The position numbers and the translations under genes were made by a program. Below, piece by piece: positions 37,639 through 45,445 of a stretch of 52,500 bases of DNA. The stretch is from assembly GCF_016429285.1 (NCBI RefSeq), contig NZ_JAELUI010000019.1, positions 1 to 52,500 of the forward strand, in the 5' to 3' direction. Positions within the stretch are counted from its first letter, which is position 1; each line of letters opens with the position of its first letter. The notes beneath the pieces were generated by a model. The model did not search any database. It was not told the origin of the DNA and saw only the letters and a program-made list of their open reading frames with translations. The stretch is from Ralstonia sp. ASV6 (GTDB lineage Bacteria; Pseudomonadota; Gammaproteobacteria; Burkholderiales; Burkholderiaceae).

Positions 37639-37980
37639 TTATCCGCCGATGGTCACGTTGAGGACGACACCGCTCGGTTGCACGAGGTAATAACCGCCGT
37701 TGACACCAATCCAGTGGGCTCCGCGCGGCGGCGGTGCCAGATGATGGTCACGCCAGTTGTCGATGATGTATTGGCGATCGCGGTACTCTGGTGGAATCCG
37801 TTCGCCACGGTTCCAGCGGTGGGCCATCTCGCGATCGGCACGGCGGTCGACATCGACACGCTCTTCGTGACGGTCGCGATCCCCACGGTGGTCACGGTCA
37901 TGGTCTTGTGCGTGGCTCGCGAGCGGCACCAGCGCAGAGACCGCCAGCATCAAGGAAATCAGAATCTTGGCTTTCTGCAT
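37639..37980 (-). CDS. RcnB-family secreted protein
   Basis: The product has 113 residues. The signal peptide covers about 1-24 (ends ASHAQDH). A His/Asp/Arg-rich segment (HDRDHRGDRDRHEERVDVDR) follows, then a compact C-terminal domain with YRDRQYIIDNWRDHHLAPPP and GYYLVQPSGVVLNVTIGG. This is the pattern of RcnB/DUF3315 periplasmic proteins linked in E. coli to nickel and cobalt balance. The His-rich part could bind metal; no metal exporter gene is next to it. Confidence 0.82.
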   Translation of the reverse strand: MQKAKILISLMLAVSALVPLASHAQDHDRDHRGDRDRHEERVDVDRRADREMAHRWNRGERIPPEYRDRQYIIDNWRDHHLAPPPRGAHWIGVNGGYYLVQPSGVVLNVTIGG

Positions 37981-38300
37981 CGATCTTCTCCTATGGAACG
38001 TCCGGTCAGTGCCGGACCTTGCTTCCAGTCTAGGCTTAAGGAGGCCTGAAGGCTGTGACGAACACGGTTAAGGATGTAACGGAAGATTATTGTGCGTCAC
38101 TCGCAGGCTTGCGCCGTGTCAGTTCAGCGCGTCGTTGCTGGGCTGCCGTCTGTTTCCGCAGCAATCGTTTTCCACGTCTGGGATAACCGAAGCCCTGCCT
38201 CGAAACCCGACCGAGCCGGCCATGTACGCAATGCACAACATGGCGATCCTGCGTTGCTGCGGCATGCGCTCACGCCCAAGATCCTGACCGGGCAGCTCAT
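37981..38300. other. Gene-poor stretch before the MFS relic
   Basis: These 320 bases hold no frame I can assign. Short open frames on both strands lack family features. The RcnB-like gene's promoter is in the left end. The right part leads into a decayed transporter sequence and may itself be debris from the same deletion. Confidence 0.35.
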
Positions 38301-38543
38301 GTCGACATCCTGTTTGCGTATCTCACGCCGTATCTGCAAGCGCGCCTGAACACCCCACCGGCCGCCGGGCGGAACTTCGCCCTCTTCCTGCCGGCGATGA
38401 TGGTGTGGGCGGGCCTGAACTGGTCGATCTCGCCCATCGTGCGGAACTACCTGATGCACAGTGCGCCGGACCAGGCGGATGCGAGCCTTGGGATCAACGT
38501 CTCGGCCATGCACCTGGGCGTGGCGCTGCCTGCGGATGCCTGA
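38301..38543 (+). pseudogene. MFS transporter C-terminal relic
   Basis: Read from 38301, the frame gives VDILFAYLTPYLQARL, then FALFLPAMMVWAGLNWSISP and IVRNYLMHSAPDQADASLGI, then INVSAMHLGVALPADA and a stop. This resembles helices 8-11 of sugar-efflux or arabinose-efflux type MFS proteins, where a helix with a GxxxW is followed by a loop and a LN(T/V)S helix. No start codon or first half is present, and the frame upstream shows no transporter features. It is therefore a truncated remnant. It ends 10 bases from the convergent araC-type gene. Confidence 0.6.
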
Positions 38544-38553
38544 AGCCTGACGC

Positions 38554-39423
38554 TCAGCGCATCTCGAACTGCTTGCGCCAATCGCGTGGCGACAGCCCGG
38601 TGCGCTCCTTGAACACACGCGACAACGCCGACGGCCCGGCATAGCCCAACTCTTCGGCCAGCAACTGGATGGGCCGGCCTTCGCGCAACCGCGTCTGTGC
38701 AAGCGAGACGCGCCAATCCGCCACATAGTCCGCCGGCGTCTGCCCGACGATCTGCTTGAAGGCTGCTGCAAACGCACTGCGCGACATGCCAGCGCGGGCC
38801 GCCATGGTGTCGAGCGTCCACGCTGCGCCGGGCGATTCATGCACGGCCACCATCGTGCGGGCCAGGCGCGGGTCTGACAGCCCGGCGATCAACCCCGGCT
38901 GGACGCCGGCGTCCTCGGGGTGATCGACCAACCAGCGCAGCAGCTGGATGCAGACCACGTCGAACAGTCGGTCAGCCAGCACGCGCTGGCCGCAGCGCAC
39001 GCGATCCGTCTCAGCGAACAGCAGGGCCAGTGCCGCATCCAAGCCTTCTACTTTCTCTAGCGGCAAGACGATCAGCGCAGGCAGGCCGCGCGCTAGCGGG
39101 TTGAGCGCACCCCCATCGAAGTCGAGCGTGGCGCAGGTGAAATCCGATCCGTCGACAGGCGGATTGTGAAAGCAGTGCGCCACCGGACGCGGATAGAACA
39201 GCACGGCCGGCGCCTGCACACGAAGGTGTGTCGGCAGGCCGTCCACTGCATCTGGATGCGTGAGTTCCAACTCGCCACGCCGCAGCACATGCAGAAACCC
39301 CTGCCCAGCATCCGGCGCGAACTGCGTCACACCGCACAGTGGCCCCGAATGGAACAGACGTGCCCGCACGCGAAAGCGCTCCAGCAGGCCGGATAGACGA
39401 TCCAGTGGATTCACCGCACTCAT
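38554..39423 (-). CDS. AraC-family transcriptional regulator (cupin sensor)
   Basis: The product has 289 residues. An N-terminal AraC cupin-type sensor region (about 10-180) is followed by two helix-turn-helix motifs in the last 100 residues: LDTMAARAGMSRSAFAAAFKQ and IQLLAEELGYAGPSALSRVF. The C terminus ERTGLSPRDWRKQ is typical. It is divergent from the AhpD-like gene, with direct repeats in the shared promoter region, so it probably controls that gene. The inducer is not known. Confidence 0.9.
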   Translation of the reverse strand: MSAVNPLDRLSGLLERFRVRARLFHSGPLCGVTQFAPDAGQGFLHVLRRGELELTHPDAVDGLPTHLRVQAPAVLFYPRPVAHCFHNPPVDGSDFTCATLDFDGGALNPLARGLPALIVLPLEKVEGLDAALALLFAETDRVRCGQRVLADRLFDVVCIQLLRWLVDHPEDAGVQPGLIAGLSDPRLARTMVAVHESPGAAWTLDTMAARAGMSRSAFAAAFKQIVGQTPADYVADWRVSLAQTRLREGRPIQLLAEELGYAGPSALSRVFKERTGLSPRDWRKQFEMR

Positions 39424-39450
39424 TGGACGAATTGGTATGAAATTGAAACG

Positions 39451-39466
39451 AAATCATCCAAATCAT
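39451..39466. promoter_or_regulatory. Direct repeats in the AraC / AhpD-like divergent region
   Basis: AAATCAT occurs twice with a 9-base period (39451-39457 and 39460-39466), 28 bases from the regulator start. AraC proteins usually bind direct half-sites, so this is a reasonable operator candidate. Confidence 0.35.
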
Positions 39467-39555
39467 ACATCCCCCGCCGCCATACTGCTTGCACGTCGAC
39501 GGCGTACCCCACGCGCCCGGCGCTCCGATCCAACCCATCCATGAGGAGTGTTTCC

Positions 39556-40104
39556 ATGACTGCCCGCGTTCCCCTGCATGACCGCACCAGCGCCCCCATC
39601 GACAGCAAGGCCGTGCTCGATCAGATCCAAGGTGCATTTGGCGCAACGCCCAATATGTTCCGCGCCGTGGCCAATTCACCGGCAGCGCTCACGTCGATGT
39701 GGGCCGCGTTTGGTGCACTCGGCCACGGGCGCATTCCGGCCGTGCTCGGCGAGAAGATCGCCGTGGCGGTAGCCGACCGCAACCGTTGCGAATACTGTCT
39801 GGCCGCCCATACGGCGCTCGGCAAGAAGGCCGGCGTCTCCGGCCACGACATGGCCGAAGCCCAGGCCGGCCGCGCCGCCGATGCAAAGACGGCCGCCGCG
39901 CTCGGCTTCGCACTCAAGCTCGTCGAGCAACGCGGCCGGATCGCAGATGCCGAGGTGCAGGCCCTGCGTACGGCCGGTTTCGATGACGGTGAAATCGTCG
40001 AAATCCTGGCGCACGTGGCGTTGAACCTGTTCACCAACTATGTGAACGTGGCCTTCAACGTGCCGGTGGATTTTCCGGGCGTGAAGCTGCTGGCCGCAGC
40101 CTGA
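39556..40104 (+). CDS. Carboxymuconolactone decarboxylase / AhpD-like protein
   Basis: The product has 182 residues of all-helical AhpD-like fold. The redox motif is NRCEYCLAAHT, with Cys78, Cys81 and His85, and an upstream Glu66 that completes the AhpD proton relay. The start at 39556 has GAGGAG eight bases upstream; the frame also opens at 39541 but without support. Such proteins act as peroxidase or disulfide reductase partners. The divergent AraC gene suggests it is induced by a specific signal. The precise substrate cannot be read from sequence. Confidence 0.88.
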   Translation: MTARVPLHDRTSAPIDSKAVLDQIQGAFGATPNMFRAVANSPAALTSMWAAFGALGHGRIPAVLGEKIAVAVADRNRCEYCLAAHTALGKKAGVSGHDMAEAQAGRAADAKTAAALGFALKLVEQRGRIADAEVQALRTAGFDDGEIVEILAHVALNLFTNYVNVAFNVPVDFPGVKLLAAA

Positions 40105-40156
40105 TCGGCCCGAGCGGCGGGAGACGCGCCACGCAACGTGCCTCCCATTTATGCGT

Positions 40157-40186
40157 TCTTTACACCGCGAGAGATCTCTTTACACC
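40157..40186 (+). promoter_or_regulatory. Two 10-base direct repeats at 20-base spacing upstream of the stress-protein gene
   Basis: TCTTTACACC occurs at 40157-40166 and 40177-40186, exactly 20 bases apart, with GAGATCTC palindromic between and overlapping. A TATAAC -10-like box lies at 40206-40211. The layout suggests tandem activator sites on one face of the helix. Confidence 0.4.
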
Positions 40187-40309
40187 ATCTTTGCGGCGCA
40201 CTCCGTATAACGAAATCAAGCCGTATGCCCTCGCAACGGCGCCGCCCGGCCACCGCAGGTGAACCCGACCCAGCCTGCCGCCGCCCGATCAACGTGCAAG
40301 GAACACGCA

Positions 40310-40735
40310 ATGCTCAAACTCCTCGTCCCCGTCAATGGCTCCCGGCATGCGCTGGATGCCGTGCGCCATGCAGCCTTCCTGTATCGGGATCGCTGCGCGT
40401 CCGACATCGTGCTGCTCAACGTGCAGGAGCCGATCGAGGGCGGCCGCGCCAGCGCCTACCATCCGCTGGAGATGCTACGCAGACTCGAAGAACAAAGCGG
40501 GGAAGAGGCACTTCGCCCGGCGCGCAGCATTCTGGATGATGCCGGCGTCAACTACACCGCTCAGGTCAAGATCGGGCGCGTCGCCGAGACCATTGCGCAA
40601 ATGGCCGCCGCCAACCAATGCGACATGATCGTGATGGGCACGGCCGGGCGCACCGCTGTCGGTTCGCTCATGTCGAGCCGGTTGTCCAACCGGTTGATCC
40701 GTCTGTCGTCGATTCCGGTGACGCTGGTGCGGTAA
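40310..40735 (+). CDS. Universal stress protein (UspA family)
   Basis: The product has 141 residues and a single Usp domain. It begins MLKLLVPVNGSRHALDAVRHA and ends IVMGTAGRTAVGSLMSSRLS followed by NRLIRLSSIPVTLVR. The loop near the C terminus resembles the ATP-binding Gx2G-type motif but lacks the second Gly-Ser at the canonical distance, so nucleotide binding is uncertain. The ATG at 40310 has AAGGAA upstream. It is monocistronic by layout. Confidence 0.9.
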   Translation: MLKLLVPVNGSRHALDAVRHAAFLYRDRCASDIVLLNVQEPIEGGRASAYHPLEMLRRLEEQSGEEALRPARSILDDAGVNYTAQVKIGRVAETIAQMAAANQCDMIVMGTAGRTAVGSLMSSRLSNRLIRLSSIPVTLVR

Positions 40736-40852
40736 CGCGTTCAGCCAGACCAATACAGAAGCCGTCGATTTTTTGAACTTCTGTACCTGTCGGGCCATTC
40801 CCGGTGGGTGCTAGCCTGCAAGCTCATCTTTTCTCCGCTCGCAGGCTTCATC

Positions 40853-41485
40853 ATGCCAACACTCACCAACCTGCTCACCTTTGCCCTGGTCGCGCTCGGC
40901 ATGGTGCTGACGCCCGGCCCGAACATGATCTACCTGATCTCACGTTCGATCTGCCAGGGGCGCAATGCGGGGTTGGTATCCCTGATGGGCATTGCTACGG
41001 GGTTCGTGTTCTACATGCTGTGCGCGGCGTTCGGCATCACGGCGCTGCTGATGGCGGTACCGTTTGCCTATGACGCCCTGCGCTTTGGCGGCGCGATTTA
41101 TCTGCTGTATCTCGCCTGGCAGGCCGTGCGCACCGGTGGCCGCGCGCCGTTCCAGGTGCGCGAGCTGCCGGTGGACAGCCCGCGCAAGCTGTACACGATG
41201 GGCTTGCTGACCAGCATGCTCAATCCGAAGGTGGCGGTGCTCTATCTATCGCTGCTGCCGCAGTTCATCGAACCCGCGCACGGCAGTGTGCTGGTGCAAT
41301 CGGTCTGCCTCGGCCTCACGCAGATCTGCGTGAGTGTGACCGTCAACTCGATGATTGCCGCCACGGCCGGCAGCATTGCCGCATTTCTGTCCCGCAAGCC
41401 GAGCTGGCTGTCGATCCAGCGCTATTTGATGGGAACGGTGCTGACCAGCCTGGCACTGCGCATGGCAATGGAAGCGCGCAAGTAA
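40853..41485 (+). CDS. LysE-family amino acid exporter
   Basis: The product has 210 residues and about six membrane helices. The family signature GMVLTPGPNMIYLISRSICQGRNAG is at about 16-40 (positions given; the core is TPGPNM). LLTSMLNPKVAVLYLSLLPQF lies in the middle. RhtB/LysE proteins export amino acids such as homoserine, threonine or lysine. The substrate cannot be set, and no regulator gene is adjacent. Confidence 0.9.
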   Translation: MPTLTNLLTFALVALGMVLTPGPNMIYLISRSICQGRNAGLVSLMGIATGFVFYMLCAAFGITALLMAVPFAYDALRFGGAIYLLYLAWQAVRTGGRAPFQVRELPVDSPRKLYTMGLLTSMLNPKVAVLYLSLLPQFIEPAHGSVLVQSVCLGLTQICVSVTVNSMIAATAGSIAAFLSRKPSWLSIQRYLMGTVLTSLALRMAMEARK

Positions 41486-41600
41486 GCGCTCGATAGGGCG
41501 CGGTCACTGCGGCGCACCATCCTCACCGTCGACAACCCTGATTGACACGGCTGCCGCCATGTCCTTGGATACCGTGAGGTGACTCCAAGGAGACGACGGC

Positions 41601-42851
41601 ATGCACCCAGACGATCCGCAGCAACGCGCCCGGCGGCGCGGCGTACTCAAGGCGCTTGGCACGCTCGGTGCCGGCACCGCGCTTAGCCACCCGGCGTTGA
41701 CGGCGCTGGCCGCCACCACAAGCAGCGTCACCCTGCCCTTCGACAACGGCGTGCGCGAACTGGTGGCCTTTCCCCAGAAGCGCCCGCTGATTCTGTTGAC
41801 CAGCCGTCCGCCTCAGTTGGAAACACCGTTTGCGGTGTTCAACGACGGTGCCATCACGCCCAACGACGCCTTCTTCGTGCGCTACCACTGGGCCGGTATT
41901 CCCACCTCGATCGATCCCGCAACGTATCGCCTGCAAGTGGGCGGCAACGTCAACACGCCGCTGGACCTATCGCTGGCAGACCTGAAGGCGCTGGGCGAGC
42001 CGCGCGAGATCGTGGCCGTCAACCAGTGCTCGGGCAACGGGCGTGGCTACTTCCAGCCGCGTGTTGGCGGCGGGCAGCTTTCCAACGGGGCGATGGGCAA
42101 TGCACGCTGGACGGGTGTACCGCTCAAGCAGGTGCTGGAGAAGGCCGGCGTGCGCGCGGGCAGCGTGCAGGTGGTATTCGATGGCCTGGACCACCCGCCG
42201 CTGGCCGACGCCAAGAGCCCCGATTTCATCAAGGCGCTGGAGATCGACCACGCGCTCGACGGCGAAGTCATGATCGCCTGGGCCATGAACGGCGCCGACC
42301 TGCCCATGCTCAACGGCTACCCGATCCGACTGATCGTGCCTGGCCATTACGGCACGTACTGGGTCAAGCACCTCACGAACATCCAGGTCGTCGATAAGAC
42401 ATTCGATGGCTTCTGGATGCGCACGGCCTACCGCATTCCGGACAACACCTGCGCATGCACAGCGCCGGGCACCGCGCCTGCAAAAACGGTGCCGATCGGC
42501 CGCTTCAATGTGCGCTCGTTCATCACCAGCCTGACCGATGGCGCGACCGTTGCGGCCGGGCGTGAACACATCGTGCGCGGCATCGCCTTTGATGGCGGCT
42601 ACGGCATCACCGAGGTGGCATTCTCTGCCGATGGCGGGCGCACGTGGGTTGAAGCACAGTTGGGTGAAGACCTGGGCAGATACTCATTCCGAGAATGGCG
42701 CGCACCGTTCAAGCCCACGCGGCGCGGGGCGTACGAACTGAAGGTGCGGGCCATCAACCGCATCGGCCAGAGCCAGCCGATGACGGCGCTATGGAATCCG
42801 CCCGGCTACATGCGCAACGTGGTGGAAACCACGCGCGTGACCGTTGCGTGA
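41601..42851 (+). CDS. sorA: Sulfite dehydrogenase molybdenum subunit (SorA-like)
   Basis: The product has 416 residues. A twin-arginine signal (ARRRGVLKALG, 10-20) predicts folded export of the molybdopterin enzyme. The sulfite oxidase fold shows FFVRYHWAGIP, the molybdenum ligand Cys143 in NQCSGNGRG, GHYGTYWVKHL and, near the C terminus, the dimerisation domain with GITEVAFSADGGRTW. It oxidises sulfite to sulfate in the periplasm. The next gene encodes a c-type cytochrome, as in SorAB. An AAGGAG site precedes the ATG. Confidence 0.92.
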   Translation: MHPDDPQQRARRRGVLKALGTLGAGTALSHPALTALAATTSSVTLPFDNGVRELVAFPQKRPLILLTSRPPQLETPFAVFNDGAITPNDAFFVRYHWAGIPTSIDPATYRLQVGGNVNTPLDLSLADLKALGEPREIVAVNQCSGNGRGYFQPRVGGGQLSNGAMGNARWTGVPLKQVLEKAGVRAGSVQVVFDGLDHPPLADAKSPDFIKALEIDHALDGEVMIAWAMNGADLPMLNGYPIRLIVPGHYGTYWVKHLTNIQVVDKTFDGFWMRTAYRIPDNTCACTAPGTAPAKTVPIGRFNVRSFITSLTDGATVAAGREHIVRGIAFDGGYGITEVAFSADGGRTWVEAQLGEDLGRYSFREWRAPFKPTRRGAYELKVRAINRIGQSQPMTALWNPPGYMRNVVETTRVTVA

Positions 42852-42861
42852 GGAGGCCGAC

Positions 42862-43206
42862 ATGCTCGATCACAGAATGCTGCGCACCAGCCTCGCACTC
42901 GCAACGCTGCTCGGTGCCGCAGCCGCGCACGCGCTGGACGTCACGCTGCCGCCCGAAACCGCGCAATACAAGCCGAGCGACCTGCCCGGCTATCGGCTCG
43001 TGCTGCAGAACTGCATGATCTGCCACGCTGCACAGTACGTGCAGACGCAACCGCCCACGCTGCCGCGCAGCTACTGGGAAGCTACCGTCAAGAAGATGAA
43101 GGCGCCGTTTGGCGCCCCGTTTCCTGAGGAAGACATCCCGACGATGGTCGACTACCTGGTGAAGACCTACGGTGCAGAACGCTCACAAGCCAGTCCCGCC
43201 AAATGA
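42862..43206 (+). CDS. sorB: Sulfite dehydrogenase cytochrome c subunit (SorB-like)
   Basis: The product has 114 residues. A signal peptide covers about 1-25 (ends AAHALDV). The heme site is CMICH (Cys51, Cys54, His55), and MKAPFG supplies a likely Met axial ligand. It takes electrons from SorA and passes them to the respiratory chain. The start at 42862 lies 10 bases after the sorA stop with GAGGAGG between, so the two are co-expressed. Confidence 0.9.
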   Translation: MLDHRMLRTSLALATLLGAAAAHALDVTLPPETAQYKPSDLPGYRLVLQNCMICHAAQYVQTQPPTLPRSYWEATVKKMKAPFGAPFPEEDIPTMVDYLVKTYGAERSQASPAK

Positions 43207-43210
43207 CAAG

Positions 43211-43241
43211 CGGGGCGATCCGGCCAAACCGGATCGCCCCG
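43211..43241. terminator. Shared hairpin between sorB and the convergent tusA-like gene
   Basis: Arms of 13 bases (43211-43223 and 43229-43241) pair perfectly around CCAAA. The T-run is poor on both strands, so it may act as a weak bidirectional terminator or a transcript-end stabiliser. Confidence 0.6.
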
Positions 43242-43263
43242 TTGTCATCACCGCGCTACCGAA

Positions 43264-43491
43264 TCAGCGGCGGCGCATGTAGAACGTAAAGACCTTGTCG
43301 TGCTCGCTGTGCTCCAGCAGTTCGTTGCCGGTCTGCTTGGCGAACGCCTGGAAATCGCGCGTGGCGCCAGGGTCAGTAGCGACGATCTTGAGCACATCGC
43401 CGCTCTGCATATCGGCAAGCGCCTTCTTCGTGCGCAGGATGGGCAGCGGGCAGTTCAGGCCACGTGCGTCAATTTCCTTCTGGAACTCCAT
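43264..43491 (-). CDS. TusA/SirA-family sulfur carrier protein
   Basis: The product has 75 residues. The family motif DARGLNCPLPILRTKKAL holds the sulfur-accepting Cys14. It ends FTFYMRRR. The ATG at 43491 has a strong GAGGAAG site and matches the usual TusA size; the frame stays open to 43575 but that extension is unsupported. It could pass persulfide sulfur for tRNA thiolation or sulfur oxidation. It converges on sorAB. Confidence 0.9.
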   Translation of the reverse strand: MEFQKEIDARGLNCPLPILRTKKALADMQSGDVLKIVATDPGATRDFQAFAKQTGNELLEHSEHDKVFTFYMRRR

Positions 43492-43538
43492 GTCTTCCTC
43501 TGGGTTTCGAGCGAACAGCTTGGCACTGCTCGCGTCAG

Positions 43539-44120
43539 TCATTCCGCTATTGTAACGAGCCGCGTGGGTTGCCACCGGCGCGGTGGCGGCTCGGCCGGCT
43601 CGCCGGTGCGGATGTCGATATAGTTCACAGGCAAGCCACGAGCCGTCAGGAAGTCAGCCACCGCATATCCGGTGCCGGCCGTCCACGGGCGCACCTTTTC
43701 AAACGGCTTCAGGCGGTACTCGGCCAACTCTTCCGACAGCGCGATCTCACCATCAGCCACCACGTGGTAGGCAATGATCAGCTCGTTCTTGCGGATGAAC
43801 TCGTACACACCGATCAGCGAGATCGATTGCGCGTCGAGATTGGTCTCTTCCTTCAGCTCGCGTGCGATGCCCTCTTCGGGCGTTTCGTCACGCTCCATGA
43901 AACCGGTGACGAGCGCGAACATGCCTTCGGGCCACAACGCGTTGCGCGCCAGGAACATCTGCCCACGATATTCGACCACCGCTGCCAGCACCGGCAGCGG
44001 ATTGTTCCAGTGGACAAAGCCACAATCCGGCACAGGACAAGCGATGCGCAGGCGGCCGGCGTTGTGCTGCTCGGCGAGCGGCGTGGCGCACTGCGGGCAG
44101 AAGCGGTAGTCGAAGCTCAT
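43539..44120 (-). CDS. NUDIX hydrolase with zinc ribbon (NudC-like)
   Basis: The product has 193 residues. An N-terminal zinc ribbon (CPQC near residue 8 and CPVPDCGF near 28) is followed by a NUDIX box, GFMERDETPEEGIARELKEE, with the metal-binding REL-KEE. The box ends TNL, so the usual final Gly is replaced by Asn. It resembles the catalytic half of NudC NADH pyrophosphatase, but the family-specific SQPWPFPxS motif is not seen, so the substrate is open. Confidence 0.85.
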   Translation of the reverse strand: MSFDYRFCPQCATPLAEQHNAGRLRIACPVPDCGFVHWNNPLPVLAAVVEYRGQMFLARNALWPEGMFALVTGFMERDETPEEGIARELKEETNLDAQSISLIGVYEFIRKNELIIAYHVVADGEIALSEELAEYRLKPFEKVRPWTAGTGYAVADFLTARGLPVNYIDIRTGEPAEPPPRRWQPTRLVTIAE

Positions 44121-44149
44121 GGTGGTGAGATGGGCGGGTTGACGATGAA

Positions 44150-45187
44150 TCAGGCGGCTTGTTCGCAGGCGAGGCGGATGTCGGCGGCAAAGGCTTCCAC
44201 CGTCTCGGGCCGCACATCCCACGAGCACATCAGGCGGCAGCCGCCTGCACCGATGAACGTGTAGAACTTCCAGCCGCGTGCGCGCAGCGTTTCGATGGCC
44301 GCCAACGGCAGCTCGGCAAACACGGCGTTCGATTCGGTCGGGAACATGATGCGCACGCCAGGCACATCCACGATGCGTGAGTGCAGCAGTTGCGCCATCG
44401 CGTTGCCGTGGCGCGCATTGCGTAGCCACACGTCGTTCTCCAGCAGGCCCAGCCACGGTGCGGAGATAAAGCGCATCTTCGAAGCAAGCTGCCCCGCCTG
44501 CTTGACGCGATACGCAAAATCCTCAGCGAGTCGGCGATCGAAGAAGACAACCGCCTCGCCCACCGGCAGGCCGTTCTTCGTGCCGCCAAAGCACAGCACG
44601 TCCACCCCTGCACGCCAGGTGATCTCTGACGGATGCACACCGAGCGACGCCACCGCATTCGCAAAACGCGCGCCATCCATATGCACACGCAACTGGCGGC
44701 GCTTGGCGATGGCGGCAATCGCGCGCACCTCTTCCACCGTATAGACCGTCCCTACCTCGGTCGACTGCGTGAGCGAGACAACCTTGGGTTTCGGGTAGTG
44801 GATATCGGAGCGGCGCGTGACCAGCGCTTCCACCGCATCGGGCGTGAGCTTGCCGTTCTCGCCCTTGGCGGTCAGCAGCTTGGAGCCGTTGGAGAAGAAC
44901 TCCGGGCCGCCGCACTCGTCCGTCTCGATATGCGCCAGCTCGTGACAAATAACGGAGTGGTATGACTGGCACAGCGATGACAGCGCCAGCGAATTGGCCG
45001 CCGTGCCGTTGAAGACGAAGAAGACTTCGCAGTCGGTCTCGAACAGGTCACGAATGCGATCGCACACGCGCTGCGTCCAGGAGTCATCGCCATACGCGGG
45101 CTCGTGGCCGCTACCGTTGGCTTCCAGGAAGTACTTCAGCGATTCCGGGCAGAAGCCCGCGTAGTTGTCGGAGGCGAAATGTTGCAT
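44150..45187 (-). CDS. ltaE: Low-specificity L-threonine aldolase
   Basis: This PLP enzyme splits threonine and allo-threonine to glycine and acetaldehyde. The product has about 345 residues. It shows HFASDNYAGFCPE, NGTAANSLAL, SLTQSTEVGTVYT, HMDGARFANAV (Asp171 contacts the PLP ring) and the PLP lysine K204 in CFGGTKNGLPVGE. Two ATGs lie in frame at 45187 and 45196; the shorter fits the family N terminus. It is in a minus-strand run with the NUDIX and tautomerase genes. Confidence 0.9.
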   Translation of the reverse strand: MQHFASDNYAGFCPESLKYFLEANGSGHEPAYGDDSWTQRVCDRIRDLFETDCEVFFVFNGTAANSLALSSLCQSYHSVICHELAHIETDECGGPEFFSNGSKLLTAKGENGKLTPDAVEALVTRRSDIHYPKPKVVSLTQSTEVGTVYTVEEVRAIAAIAKRRQLRVHMDGARFANAVASLGVHPSEITWRAGVDVLCFGGTKNGLPVGEAVVFFDRRLAEDFAYRVKQAGQLASKMRFISAPWLGLLENDVWLRNARHGNAMAQLLHSRIVDVPGVRIMFPTESNAVFAELPLAAIETLRARGWKFYTFIGAGGCRLMCSWDVRPETVEAFAADIRLACEQAA

Positions 45188-45227
45188 GGGCTGCATCGCG
45201 GGCCGGCGGCGTAATTGGGGAAAGGCG

Positions 45228-45416
45228 TTACTTCTGTTCAGACCAGAGCACGCCGCCGGTCGCCCAGTTCTCGCGCTTGACATCGTTGATGATGATGTCG
45301 ACGGCGCCCGGCGCACAGCCCAGGGTTTCGCAGGTGACGCGCGTCACTTCTTCGACGAGCTTCTTCTTCTGCTCAACGGTGCGGCCTTCAAACATCTCGA
45401 TATGGAAAGTCGGCAT
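45228..45416 (-). CDS. 4-oxalocrotonate tautomerase-family enzyme
   Basis: The product has 62 residues, the usual size. Pro2 becomes the N-terminal catalytic base after Met removal (MPTFHIEMFEGRTVEQKK). The Arg in VKRENWATGG and the nearby Trp fit the active site of the family. It acts as a small hexamer-type tautomerase. The substrate is unknown, and no aromatic-ring cleavage genes are near. Confidence 0.9.
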   Translation of the reverse strand: MPTFHIEMFEGRTVEQKKKLVEEVTRVTCETLGCAPGAVDIIINDVKRENWATGGVLWSEQK

Positions 45417-45445
45417 GGTGTCTCCGGTGTGAGTGATTCGCGTGT

